Assembly: GCA_963730585.1 (NCBI GenBank)
Contig: CAVSSL010000006.1
Span: 310,001 to 374,000 of the forward strand
Length of the DNA stretch: 64,000 nucleotides
Direction: 5' to 3'
From: Pedococcus_A sp963730585
Lineage (GTDB): Bacteria > Actinomycetota > Actinomycetes > Actinomycetales > Dermatophilaceae
Shown: piece by piece, positions 31,241 to 40,040 of the stretch
Position numbering within the stretch: the stretch's first letter is position 1
Layout of the letters: the number at the start of each line of letters is the position of its first letter
Translations under genes and position numbers: made by a program
The notes under the pieces: generated by a model
What the model was told of the DNA's origin: nothing
What the model saw: only the letters and a program-made list of their open reading frames with translations
Databases searched by the model: none

Positions 31241-32942
31241 TCAGTCCAGGTCGCCGAGCACGGCCTCGCGCAGGGTGTCGAGGCCGACGCCGCCGATGTC
31301 GAGCGCGCGGCGGTGGAACGCCTTGATGTCGAAGGCCTCGCCCTCGCGGCGCTGCACCTGGTCGCGCAGCTCCATCCAGAGCCGCTCGCCGATCTTGTAG
31401 GCCGGGCGCCTGGCCCGGCCAGCCCAGGTAGCGGTCGAGCTCGAAGCGCAGGAACGCCTCGTCCATGTTGGCGTGCGCGGTGAGGAACTGCCACGCCTTG
31501 TCGTAGGTCCACTCGCCGCCGCCGACCTCCTCCGGTGCCTCGAAACCGCAGTGGAAACCGATGTCGAGCACCACGCGGGCGGCGCGCAGCGACTGGCCGT
31601 CGAGCAGGCCCATCCGGTTGCCCGGGTCGTCCATGTAGCCCAGGTCGGACATGAGCCGCTCGGCGTAGAGCGCCCAGCCCTCGCCGTGGCCAGACGTCCA
31701 GGCGAACATCCGGCGCCAGCGGTTGAGCAGCTCGGAGCGGAACACCGTCTGGGCGACCTGGAGGTGGTGGCCCGGCACACCCTCGTGGTAGACGGTCGTC
31801 AGCTCACGCCAGGTGCCGAACTCGGTGACGCCCTTCGGCACCGACCACCACATGCGGCCCGGCCGCGAGAAGTCCTCGCTGGGGCCGGTGTAGTAGATCC
31901 CGCCGGTCTGCGTCGGGGCGATGAGGCACTCGATGGTGCGCACCGGGTCGGGGATGTCGAAATGGGTGCCCGCGAGGTTGGCGATGGCCTCGTCGGCCTT
32001 GGTCTGCATCCACGCCTTGAGCTCGTCGGTGCCGTGCAGCTGGTATGCCGCGTCGGCGTCGAGGGCGGCGATGGCCTCCTTGACGGTGGAGCCCGGCTTG
32101 ATCCGCTCGGCGACCTCCTCCATCTCGGCGGTGATCCGGGCCAGCTCCTCCTGGCCCCACCGGTAGGTCTCCTCGAGGTCGACGACCGCGCCGAGGAACG
32201 CGCGCGAGAGCAGCTGGTAGCGCTCGCGGCCGCAGGCGTCGGACTCCGGCGCCTGCTCGAGCAGCTCGTCGCGGAGACGGTCACCGAGCGCGCGATAGGC
32301 GTCGGAGGCCGCCGTCACGGAGGCCTCGAGGTCGGCGCGCACCGAGTCGGTGAGGTCGGCGTCCCCGGCCTTGGCGCCCGAGAGCAGGTTGGCGAAGTAG
32401 CCGTCGTCGGCCGTCAGGTCGCCGCACTGCTTGATGCAGGCCTCGACCTGGCGCTTCGGCGCCACGTTTCCCTTGGCGGCGGCCGACTTCAGGGACTCGA
32501 GCCACTGGTCGACCGCGCCGGGCACCTTGGCCAGGCGGCGGGAGATGACGCCCCAGTCCTCGTTGGTCGCCGTCGGCATGAGGTCGAAGGAGCCGCGGAT
32601 CTCCTGCAGCGGCGAGGCGATCACGTTGAGGGCCATCTCGTCCAGGCCTGCCAGGTGCGTCTCCTCGGCCAGGCCCAGGCGCTCGCGCATCGCCGCGATG
32701 GTCACCCGGTCGATGTCGTCCACCGGGGTCGCCCTGTCGAGCTCGGCCAGGGTGCGGCGGCGCAGCTCGGCGTGGGCCTCGTGGCCGGCAGGCGAGAAGT
32801 CGTCGAGGTCCTCGTCGTGGCCGGCGATGCCGAGATAGGTGGCGGTGATCGGGCTCAGCGCGACGAACTCCTCGAGGAACCGGTCGGCGATGCGGTCGAC
32901 GTCGGACTCGGGTCGAGCGGTCTGGGATGCGTCAGTGGTCAC
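31241..32942 (-). CDS. DUF885 putative metallopeptidase (frameshifted)
   Basis: This protein of about 567 residues of the DUF885 family has a zinc-peptidase-like motif 'YHEGVPGHHLQ' and 'GHGEGWALYAERL', features of a gluzincin-type active site. The frame shifts near the C-terminus at CC 31402-31403 (plus strand). Correcting one base restores 'APAYKIGERLW' and a normal end at 31241. The GTG at 32942 is preceded by TACGTT 7 nt upstream, so the gene is probably leaderless and divergent from the MOSC gene. The peptidase role is inferred. Confidence 0.82.
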
Positions 32943-32949
32943 GCGTGCG

Positions 32950-32955
32950 AACGTA
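32950..32955 (-). promoter_or_regulatory. -10 box of leaderless DUF885 gene
   Basis: Minus-strand TACGTT ends 7 nt before the GTG at 32942; no ribosome-binding site is seen. Confidence 0.45.
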
Positions 32956-33000
32956 CCCCACCGTCCCCGCACGTCCCACCGATTACCGGGCAGCACGGCA

Positions 33001-33006
33001 TACGCT
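33001..33006 (+). promoter_or_regulatory. -10 box of leaderless MOSC gene
   Basis: TACGCT ends 7 nt before the ATG at 33014. Its first three bases are shared with a CGGCATAC octamer (32997-33003 region). Confidence 0.5.
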
Positions 33007-33013
33007 GCCGCCC

Positions 33014-33700
33014 ATGGCCATCAGTGCTCACGTCCGCTCCCTCAACGTCGGCCGCTCCGAGCCGAACCCGGTGAAGAGGTCGATCCCCACCGGCATCGGC
33101 AAGCGGCCGGTCGACGAGGCCGAGGTCCGTGCGCCGGGCCCGAAGCAGGGCGGCCTCGGCAGCGGCGTGGTCGGCGACTTCGTCGGCGACCAGCGGCACC
33201 ACGGCGGCGACTTCCAGGCGCTCTACGCCTACGCGCGGGAGGAGCTCGACGCGTGGCAGGAGCGGCTGGGGCGCGAGCTGCCGGACGGGATGTTCGGCGA
33301 GAACCTCACGACCGTCGGCCTCGACGTCGACGGCGCCCTGGTGGGCGAGCGCTGGAGGGTCGGCGACGAGGTCGTGCTCGAGGTGGCCGGGCCGCGGATC
33401 CCGTGCTCCACCTTCGCCAGCCGCATGGGCGAGAAGGGCTGGGTCAAGCGGTTCACCGAGGTCGGCAACACCGGCGCCTACCTGTCGGTCGTCGAGCCTG
33501 GCACGATCCGGCGCGGCGACGCGGTGCAGGTGCTCTCGCGTCCCCACCACGACGTCGACGTCCGTGTGGCCTTCCGGGCCTTCACCGGTGACCTGGAGGC
33601 CGCCCGCAAGGTGCTGGAGGCGCGCGTGCTCAACCCGGTGGACCACGCCGAGCTGCAGGAGACCTACGACAAGCGCTCGGCCGCCAGGCAGGCGGGATGA
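33014..33700 (+). CDS. MOSC-domain protein (YiiM-like)
   Basis: This 228-residue protein has a MOSC beta-barrel with the conserved cysteine in 'GPRIPCSTFASRM' and 'GMFGENLTTVGLDVD'. MOSC proteins carry sulfur or molybdenum cofactor chemistry; YiiM-type members reduce N-hydroxylated compounds. It overlaps the following CoA-transferase gene by four bases (ATGA), implying co-translation. Confidence 0.88.
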   Translation: MAISAHVRSLNVGRSEPNPVKRSIPTGIGKRPVDEAEVRAPGPKQGGLGSGVVGDFVGDQRHHGGDFQALYAYAREELDAWQERLGRELPDGMFGENLTTVGLDVDGALVGERWRVGDEVVLEVAGPRIPCSTFASRMGEKGWVKRFTEVGNTGAYLSVVEPGTIRRGDAVQVLSRPHHDVDVRVAFRAFTGDLEAARKVLEARVLNPVDHAELQETYDKRSAARQAG

Positions 33701-34570
33701 CTCCAGAGGGCCCCCTCCGCGGCGTCCGGGTCGTCTCGACCGCGGTCAACGTGCCCGGGCCGGCAGCCGTCGCCCGGCTGGTGGGCCTCGGCGCCGAGGC
33801 GGTGAAGGTGGAGCCACCCGGCGGCGACCCGCTCGAGGCGGCATCCCCGCGCTGGTACGCCGAGCTGTCGGCCGGGCAGCAGGTGCTGCGCCTCGACCTC
33901 AAGGACCCCGCGGACCGCGACCGCCTCGAGGACCTGCTCGCAGGAGCTGACGTGCTGCTCACCTCGAGCCGGACCTCGGGCCTGGAACGGCTCGGCCTGG
34001 GCTGGGAGGCACTGCACGCCCGGCACCCCCGGCTCTGCCACGTCGCGATCGTGGGGCACCCGGCGCCCGCACGACGACCGTCCCGGGCACGACCTCACCT
34101 ACCAGGCCTCCCTGGGGCTGCTGGGCGCCGTCGGACCGGACGACCAGCCGCGCATGCCGGTACTCCTCGCCGCCGACCTGGCAGGCGCCGAACGGGCCGC
34201 CACCGAGGCCGTCGCGGCACTGGTGGCGCGCACCACCGGCGAGGAGGGGTGCCGCCGCGAGGTGGCGCTGTCCGATGCGGCGGAGGCGATGGCCGCGCCG
34301 CTGCGACACGGCCTCACGGCGCCCGGTGCGGTGCTGGGCGGCGGCCACCCCGGCTACCGGCTGTATGCCGCGCGGCAGGGCCACGTGGCCGTGGCCTGCC
34401 TCGAGCCCCACTTCCTCGCCCGGCTCACCGAGCTGCTCGGAGTGGCTGCCGTCGCCGAGGACCTCGCCGCCGTCTTCGCGACCCGCACGGCGGCCGACTG
34501 GGAGGCCTGGGCCATCGAGCACGACCTCCCGCTGGCCGAGGTGAAGGCCGCCGACGCGCTACGACACTGA
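33697..34570 (+). CDS. Family III CoA-transferase, AMACR-like (frameshifted)
   Basis: The N-terminus 'LRGVRVVSTAVNVPGPAAV' and 'GAEAVKVEPPGGDP' are typical of CaiB/BaiF enzymes. The frame breaks at CCC 34066-34068; removing one C restores 'DRPGHDLTYQASLGLLG', which matches the alpha-methylacyl-CoA racemase segment containing the catalytic Asp (GHDINYLAL in the mammalian enzyme). The joined protein is about 290 residues, shorter than the usual 360-400. It should be a CoA-transferase or 2-methylacyl-CoA racemase. The stop lies inside the hairpin at 34560-34594. Confidence 0.8.
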
Positions 34571-34594
34571 TCGCGTGGCGCGATCAGTGTCGTA
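34560..34594. terminator. Perfect 16-bp hairpin terminator overlapping a stop codon
   Basis: TACGACACTGATCGCG and its exact reverse complement are separated by a 3-nt loop (34576-34578). It sits between the convergent CoA-transferase and accE genes and includes the stop codon of the former. It probably terminates both directions; no U-tract is seen, as is common in GC-rich actinobacteria. Confidence 0.75.
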
Positions 34595-34621
34595 CTCAGC
34601 GGTCAGCCGTTGGGCGAGGGG

Positions 34622-34882
34622 TCAGCGGGGTAACCCGGAGGCGCGCCAGGCGCCCGGCCCCGGGTGCAGCGGCCCACGGGGACCGTGCGGGCGCGAGGTC
34701 CACCGCGAGGGTGGCCTGGGCGGCTCTGGCTCGTCGCCACCGGAGGCAGCAGAGAGCACCGCGACGAGGGCGGCGAGCTCCTCGGGCGTGGCGTCACCGC
34801 GCACGACCCGCAGCGCGGGACGCCGCTCCTCGGCCGGCGCCTCCACCGACGGGTCCTGGCCCTGGCCCCGGTCCTCGCTCAC
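34622..34882 (-). CDS. accE: Acyl-CoA carboxylase epsilon subunit
   Basis: This 86-residue protein has the short epsilon-subunit core 'LRVVRGDATPEELAALVAVL' followed by a Pro/Arg-rich tail. Epsilon subunits bind the AccA-AccD complex and boost activity in actinobacterial propionyl-/acetyl-CoA carboxylases. The GTG start overlaps the accD5 stop by four bases, which settles both the start and the pairing. Confidence 0.88.
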   Translation of the reverse strand: MSEDRGQGQDPSVEAPAEERRPALRVVRGDATPEELAALVAVLSAASGGDEPEPPRPPSRWTSRPHGPRGPLHPGPGAWRASGLPR

Positions 34883-36510
34883 AGCGGGATGTTCCCATGC
34901 TTCTTCGGCGGCAGCGTCTCGCGCTTGTTGCGCAGCGCCCGCAGCGCCTTGGTGACGTTCATCCGCGTGTTCGAGGGCGTGATCACCGTGTCGATGTAGC
35001 CACGCTCGGCCGCGATGTAGGGGTTGGCGAGGGTGTCCTCGTACTCGGTGATGAACCGCTGGCGGGCCTCGTCGACGTTCTCGCCGCGCTCGGCGGCCTC
35101 GGCGAGCTGCTTGCGGTAGAGGATGTTGACCGCGCCCTGGGCGCCCATCACGGCGATCTGCGCGGTCGGCCAGGCGAGGTTGATGTCGGCGCCGAGGTGC
35201 TTGGAGCCCATGACGTCGTAGGCACCGCCATAGGCCTTGCGCGTGATGACGGTGACCAGCGGGACGGTCGCCTCGGCATAGGCGTAGATGAGCTTGGCCC
35301 CGCGGCGGATGATGCCGTCCCACTCCTGGTCGGTGCCGGGGAGGAAGCCGGGCACGTCGACGAAGGTCAGCACCGGGACGTTGAACGCGTCGCACGTCCG
35401 CACGAAGCGGGCCGCCTTCTCGGAGGCGTCGATGTCGAGCGTGCCGGCGAACTGCATCGGCTGGTTGGCCACGACACCCACCGAACGACCCTCCACCCGG
35501 CCGAAGCCGCAGATGATGTTGGGCGCGAAGAGCGGCTGCACCTCGAGGAACTCACCGTCGTCGACCACGTGCTCGATGACCGTGTGCATGTCGTAGGGCT
35601 GGTTCGGCGAGTCGGGGATGAGCGTGTCGAGCACGCGGTCCTCGTCGGTGACCGTGAGGTCGTTCTCGACCTCCCAGGCCGGCGGCTCCTCCAGGTTGTT
35701 CGACGGGAGGTAGGACAGCAGCGCCTTCACGTACTCGATGGCGTCCTCCTCGTCGGAGCCCATGTAGTGCGCCACGCCTGACTTGGTGTTGTGCGCCCGG
35801 GCGCCGCCGAGGTCCTCGAAGGAGACGACCTCGCCGGTGACGGTCTTGATCACGTCGGGGCCCGTGATGAACATGTGCGAGGTCTGGTCGACCATCACGG
35901 TGAAGTCGGTGACCGCGGGGGAGTAGACCGCACCACCGGCGCAGGGGCCCATGACGAGCGAGATCTGGGGGATGACGCCCGAGGCGTGCACGTTGCGCCG
36001 GAAGATCTCGCCGTAGAGGCCGAGGGAGACCACGCCCTCCTGGATGCGGGCGCCGCCGGAGTCGTTGAGCCCGATGACGGGGCAGCCGACCTTCATGGCG
36101 AAGTCCATGACCTTGACGATCTTCTCGCCGAAGACCTCGCCGAGGGAGCCGCCGAACACGGTGAAGTCCTGCGCGAAGACGGCGACCGTGCGGCCCTCGA
36201 CGGTGCCGTAGCCGGTGACCACGCCGTCGCCGTAGGGGCGGTGCTGGTCCTGCCCGAACGCGTTGGAGCGGTGCCGCGCGTACTTGTCCATCTCGATGAA
36301 GGAGCCCTCGTCGAGCAGCATCTCGAGGCGCTCGCGGGCCGTCTTCTTGCCGCGCGCGTGCTGCTTCTCGACCGCCCGCTCGGAACCGGCGTGCGCGACC
36401 TCCGCCACCCGGCGCTTGAGGTCGGCCAGCTTGCCGGCCGTCGTGTGGACGTCGATGTCGGACGGGACCTCGGTGCCCCCGGTGACGAGGGATTCGGTGC
36501 TCTGGGCCAT
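34879..36510 (-). CDS. accD5: Propionyl-CoA carboxylase beta subunit (AccD5-like)
   Basis: This 543-residue carboxyltransferase has both halves complete: 'GCPVIGLNDSGGARIQEGV' and 'LVMGPCAGGAVYSPAVTDF' in the first, 'TFVDVPGFLPGTDQEWDGI' and 'RKAYGGAYDVMGSKHLGAD' in the second. It transfers carboxyl from biotin to propionyl-CoA (and probably acetyl-CoA) in the cytosol. The neighbouring accE and the divergent birA biotin ligase reproduce the M. tuberculosis accD5 locus. The -10 box overlaps that of birA. The biotinylated alpha subunit is not in the window. Confidence 0.92.
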   Translation of the reverse strand: MAQSTESLVTGGTEVPSDIDVHTTAGKLADLKRRVAEVAHAGSERAVEKQHARGKKTARERLEMLLDEGSFIEMDKYARHRSNAFGQDQHRPYGDGVVTGYGTVEGRTVAVFAQDFTVFGGSLGEVFGEKIVKVMDFAMKVGCPVIGLNDSGGARIQEGVVSLGLYGEIFRRNVHASGVIPQISLVMGPCAGGAVYSPAVTDFTVMVDQTSHMFITGPDVIKTVTGEVVSFEDLGGARAHNTKSGVAHYMGSDEEDAIEYVKALLSYLPSNNLEEPPAWEVENDLTVTDEDRVLDTLIPDSPNQPYDMHTVIEHVVDDGEFLEVQPLFAPNIICGFGRVEGRSVGVVANQPMQFAGTLDIDASEKAARFVRTCDAFNVPVLTFVDVPGFLPGTDQEWDGIIRRGAKLIYAYAEATVPLVTVITRKAYGGAYDVMGSKHLGADINLAWPTAQIAVMGAQGAVNILYRKQLAEAAERGENVDEARQRFITEYEDTLANPYIAAERGYIDTVITPSNTRMNVTKALRALRNKRETLPPKKHGNIPL

Positions 36511-36516
36511 GGCGGG

Positions 36517-36522
36517 AGCCTA
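36517..36522 (-). promoter_or_regulatory. -10 box of leaderless accD5, overlapping birA promoter
   Basis: Minus-strand TAGGCT ends 6 nt before the accD5 ATG at 36510. It shares two bases with the birA -10 on the other strand (36521-36526). Confidence 0.6.
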
Positions 36523-36526
36523 GCCT
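36521..36526 (+). promoter_or_regulatory. -10 box of leaderless birA, overlapping accD5 promoter
   Basis: TAGCCT ends 7 nt before the birA ATG at 36534. Together with the accD5 box it forms AGCCTAGCCT, so the two RNA polymerases cannot bind at once. Confidence 0.6.
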
Positions 36527-36533
36527 TGCCCTT

Positions 36534-37313
36534 ATGCGCGAACCGCTCGACAGTGAGGCATTGCACGAGGCGTTGGTCACGCCCGGAGCGCCCTGGCGTG
36601 GCGTCGACGTCCACGCCGAGCTGGGCTCGACCAACGCGGCCGCGGCCGAGCTCGCCCAGCCCTGGCGGGTGGTCGTCGCCGACCACCAGAGCGCGGGGCG
36701 GGGCCGGCTGGGCCGCTCCTGGGAGGCGCCGCCCGGCACCTCCATCGCCGTCTCGGTGCTCGTCCCGGCGCCGGAGCACGGCCTCGGCTGGGTGCCGCTG
36801 CTGACGGGGCTGGCCGTGTCGCGGGCCGCCCACGACGTCGCCGGCGTGCACACCGCCCTCAAGTGGCCCAACGACGTCCTCGTGGAGGAGGACGGCTGGC
36901 GCAAGGTCTGCGGCGTGCTCTGCGAGGTGCACCCGGCCGGCGTCGTCGTCGGGTTCGGCGTCAACGTCACCCAGACCCGCGAGGAGCTGCCGGTCGAGAA
37001 CGCGACCTCCCTGGCCCTGTGCGGAACCCCCGACGTGCGGCGCGAGGACCTCGTCGTGGCCTGCCTGCGCCACCTGGCGGTGCTCCACGGCGACCTCATG
37101 ACCGGTGGGGCGGCGCTGGAAGCCGCCCGCGCGGCATACCGGTCGGCCTGCCGCACCCTGGGCATGGTCGTCGACATCAGCACCGGCGCTGCCAGCCAGC
37201 GGGTGCCGGCCGTCGGCGTCGACGACGAGGGCCGCCTGGTCGTCCACGGGGAGAGCGGCGAGTATGCCGTGGCGGCCGGTGACGTGGTCCACGTGCGGGA
37301 GGCGCGGGGCTAG
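36534..37313 (+). CDS. birA: Biotin--[acetyl-CoA-carboxylase] ligase
   Basis: This 259-residue protein ligase has the biotinyl-AMP loop 'GRGRLGRSWEAPPGTSI' and the 'LKWPNDVLV' motif, followed by a small C-terminal SH3-like domain. There is no N-terminal helix-turn-helix, so unlike the E. coli protein it is not a repressor. It attaches biotin to the carboxylase alpha subunits that work with the divergently encoded AccD5. Only 23 bp separate the two start codons. Confidence 0.93.
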   Translation: MREPLDSEALHEALVTPGAPWRGVDVHAELGSTNAAAAELAQPWRVVVADHQSAGRGRLGRSWEAPPGTSIAVSVLVPAPEHGLGWVPLLTGLAVSRAAHDVAGVHTALKWPNDVLVEEDGWRKVCGVLCEVHPAGVVVGFGVNVTQTREELPVENATSLALCGTPDVRREDLVVACLRHLAVLHGDLMTGGAALEAARAAYRSACRTLGMVVDISTGAASQRVPAVGVDDEGRLVVHGESGEYAVAAGDVVHVREARG

Positions 37314-37438
37314 TCTCCACCCCGGACGCGGACGCGCACCGGCATCAGGCCGCCCCCGCCGGGCACCGGCAGCGGCGACACGGCATGATCGGCACGGCAA
37401 GTCCGCTTTGGCGAGCCCAGCACGAGGAGGTGTCGGCG

Positions 37439-38533
37439 GTGCGCAGGACCGGTCGCCACCGGCTGGTGCGCCCGAACGAGGAGCCCGCGGCCCTGACCGA
37501 CCCCGACAACATCGAGGCCCGGCTGCTCGGGCGTCCCGCGACGATGGGCCGCCGCGACGTCAGCCGCGGCGCCCAGGTCTCGCTGCTGAGCGCCCGCAAG
37601 TTCTGGCACGCGCTCGGCTTCCCGATCGTGCAGGACGAGGACGCCGCCTTCACCGAGGCCGACCTGATGGCCCTGAAGTCGGTGGCCCGGCTGGTGCGCG
37701 AGCAGCACCTCGACGAGCAGACGGCACTGGCCATGACCCGGGCCTTCGCCCGCACGACCGACCGGCTCGCCGTCTGGCAGACCCAGCTCATGGCCGAGGC
37801 CCTCGCCGAGCCGGGGCACGAGGCGGCCCTCGACGAGGCCGACGCGCGCGCCGTGCCCGACCCCGACGCCGCCCAAGCGGCCGCGGTGAAGCTCGCCGAG
37901 ATGGCCGACGACCTCGAGCCGCTGCTGGTCTACGCCTGGCGTCGGCACCTGGCCGCCGCCATCGCCCGCATGCTGGCCGACTCCGACCCCGACCACGCGG
38001 GGGAGGGCGTCACGCGGGTGGTCGGGTTCGCCGACCTCGTGAACTTCACCGGCCTCGTGCGCCGGATGACCGAGCGGCAGCTGGCCGCGATGGTCCAGCG
38101 GTTCGAGGCGCTCGCCACCGACATCGTCACCGCCCACGGCGGACGCGTCATCAAGACCGTGGGCGACGAGATCCTCTTCGTCACCGTCGGCCCGGCCGCT
38201 GCGGCAGCCATCGCGCTCGACCTCGTCGACACCATGACCGAGGACGAGCTGCTGCCCGACGTCCGCGTCGGCATGTCCTACGGGAGCGTCATCTCGCGCC
38301 TCGGCGACGTCTTCGGCACCACCGTGAACCGGGCCAGCCGGCTCACCGCGGTGGCGCCGCCGCGCACCGTGCTCGTCGACGACGCGCTCGCCGCGTCACT
38401 GGCGAGCGTGTCCGGCTTCGACATGACGGCCCTGCGGCGCCGCACCCTGCGCGGCATCGGGCAGGTCACCCCCAGCGAGCTCCGGCGCACCCGCGGAGAG
38501 CGCCGCACCACCCAGAGAGAGGTCCACCCATGA
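37439..38533 (+). CDS. Class III adenylate/guanylate cyclase (Rv1264-like)
   Basis: This 364-residue protein has an N-terminal helical regulatory domain (about residues 30-175) like the pH-sensing autoinhibitory domain of mycobacterial Rv1264. A class III catalytic domain follows with metal-binding Asp in 'VVGFADLVNFTGL', the 'GGRVIKTVGDEILF' Lys/Asp segment and 'NRASRLT' for the transition-state Asn/Arg. It should make cAMP from ATP in the cytosol. I start at GTG 37439 because AGGAGG (37425-37430) lies 8 nt upstream. It overlaps the enoyl-CoA hydratase gene by ATGA. Confidence 0.88.
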   Translation: MRRTGRHRLVRPNEEPAALTDPDNIEARLLGRPATMGRRDVSRGAQVSLLSARKFWHALGFPIVQDEDAAFTEADLMALKSVARLVREQHLDEQTALAMTRAFARTTDRLAVWQTQLMAEALAEPGHEAALDEADARAVPDPDAAQAAAVKLAEMADDLEPLLVYAWRRHLAAAIARMLADSDPDHAGEGVTRVVGFADLVNFTGLVRRMTERQLAAMVQRFEALATDIVTAHGGRVIKTVGDEILFVTVGPAAAAAIALDLVDTMTEDELLPDVRVGMSYGSVISRLGDVFGTTVNRASRLTAVAPPRTVLVDDALAASLASVSGFDMTALRRRTLRGIGQVTPSELRRTRGERRTTQREVHP

Positions 38534-39324
38534 ACCAGGCAGCGCTGGTGCGCATCGAGCGGCACGGCGAGGGCGGCCACGTCGCCGAGCTGCTGCTCGA
38601 CCGGCCGGAGGCCATGAACGCCGTCTCCACCGACATGGCCCGCGCCCTGGCCGCCACCACCGGCGAGCTCGCCGAGGACGAGTCGGTGCGGGCGGTGGTC
38701 GTCAGCAGCACGCACGAGCGGGCGTTCTGCGTCGGTGCCGACCTCAAGGAGCGCAACGCGTTCACCGACGACGAGCTGCGGGCGCAGCGCCCGCTGGCGC
38801 GCGCGGCATACGGGGGAGTCCTGAACCTGCCGGTGCCCGTCGTCGCGGCCGTCGACGGGTTCGCGCTCGGCGGGGGGTTCGAGATCGCGCTGTCGTGCGA
38901 CCTCATCGTCGCGGGGGAGGGGGCCACGGTCGGGCTGCCCGAGGTGAGCGTCGGGGTGATCCCCGGGGGCGGCGGCACCCAGCTGCTCACCCGCCGCGTG
39001 GGCTGGTCGCGCGCGGCCTCGATGATCTTCACGGCACGTCGGCTCACGGCCGCGGAGGCCCACGACCTCGGGGTCGTGGACGAGGTCGTCACCGCCGGCA
39101 CGGCCCGTGAGCGCGCGCTCGAGCTGGCCGGGACGATCGCGTCGCACTCGCCGGTGGGCGTCCGCAACGCCAAGAAGGCCATGCGGCTCGGCTTCGACAC
39201 CGACCTGGCCTCCGGCCTCGACGTCGAGGACGAGTGCTGGGCGGCCACCGCGTTCTCCGGTGACCGGGCCGAGGGAGTGGCCGCCTTCGCCGAGAAACGC
39301 CGACCGATGTGGCCGGGTCGCTGA
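38530..39324 (+). CDS. Enoyl-CoA hydratase/isomerase
   Basis: This 264-residue crotonase-fold protein has the oxyanion-hole segments 'AFCVGADLKERN' and 'GFALGGGFEIALSCD', and 'LPEVSVGVIPGGGGTQ' with a glutamate at one of the two catalytic positions. It hydrates trans-2-enoyl-CoA in fatty-acid or branched-chain degradation. Its ATG overlaps the cyclase stop, so it is translationally coupled to a cAMP-producing enzyme, which is unusual. Confidence 0.88.
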   Translation: MNQAALVRIERHGEGGHVAELLLDRPEAMNAVSTDMARALAATTGELAEDESVRAVVVSSTHERAFCVGADLKERNAFTDDELRAQRPLARAAYGGVLNLPVPVVAAVDGFALGGGFEIALSCDLIVAGEGATVGLPEVSVGVIPGGGGTQLLTRRVGWSRAASMIFTARRLTAAEAHDLGVVDEVVTAGTARERALELAGTIASHSPVGVRNAKKAMRLGFDTDLASGLDVEDECWAATAFSGDRAEGVAAFAEKRRPMWPGR

Positions 39325-39341
39325 ATTTGGCTGCGGTTCCC

Positions 39342-39347
39342 TACGAT
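39342..39347 (+). promoter_or_regulatory. -10 box of leaderless response-regulator gene
   Basis: TACGAT ends 6 nt before the ATG at 39354; no ribosome-binding site is present. It lies 17 nt after the hydratase stop codon. Confidence 0.6.
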
Positions 39348-39353
39348 CAGCCC

Positions 39354-40031
39354 ATGACCCGAGTGCTCCTGGCCGAGGACGACCCCGCCATCTCCGAGCC
39401 ACTGGCCCGCGCGCTGCGCCGCGAGGGCTACGACGTCGACGTCCGTGCCGACGGCCGTGCGGCCCTGGACGCGGCGACCGAGAACCCCGACCTCGTGGTG
39501 CTGGACCTCGGGCTGCCCTACGTCGACGGCCTCGAGGTGTGCCGCCGGATCCGTGCCGAGGGCCGCTCGGTGCCGGTGCTGATCCTGACCGCCCGCGCCG
39601 ACGAGGTCGACACCGTGGTGGGCCTCGACGCCGGTGCCGACGACTACGTGACCAAGCCGTTCCGGCTCGCCGAGCTGCTCGCCCGCGTCCGGGCGCTGTT
39701 GCGGCGCAACCCCGCCGACGCCGCCCCGAGCAACGAGCTGGTGCGCATCGACCCCGAGGGGCGGCGCGCCTGGTTCAAGGACGAGGAGCTCCAGCTCACC
39801 GCCAAGGAGTTCGACCTGCTCCGGGTGCTCGTGCGCGAGCAGGGCAAGGTGGTCTCCCGCGAGCAGCTCATGCGCGAGATCTGGGAGACGGCCTGGTTCG
39901 GCTCCACCAAGACCCTCGACATGCACATCTCGGTGCTCCGCCGGAAGCTCGGCGACGACGCGGCCCAGCCCCGCTACATCGCCACGGTGCGCGGAGTCGG
40001 GTTCCGGTTCGAGCGCGGCGACGGGGTCTGA
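39354..40031 (+). CDS. OmpR-family response regulator
   Basis: This 225-residue protein has an N-terminal receiver domain with phospho-acceptor D51 (VVLDLGLP), the acidic pair in 'LAEDD' and K in 'VTKPF', then a winged-helix DNA-binding domain ('TAKEFDLLRVLV', 'LDMHISVLRRKLG'). The start at 39354 fits the -10 box 6 nt upstream. The cognate kinase follows 9 bp downstream. Target genes are unknown. Confidence 0.93.
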   Translation: MTRVLLAEDDPAISEPLARALRREGYDVDVRADGRAALDAATENPDLVVLDLGLPYVDGLEVCRRIRAEGRSVPVLILTARADEVDTVVGLDAGADDYVTKPFRLAELLARVRALLRRNPADAAPSNELVRIDPEGRRAWFKDEELQLTAKEFDLLRVLVREQGKVVSREQLMREIWETAWFGSTKTLDMHISVLRRKLGDDAAQPRYIATVRGVGFRFERGDGV

Positions 40032-40040
40032 CCACAGACC

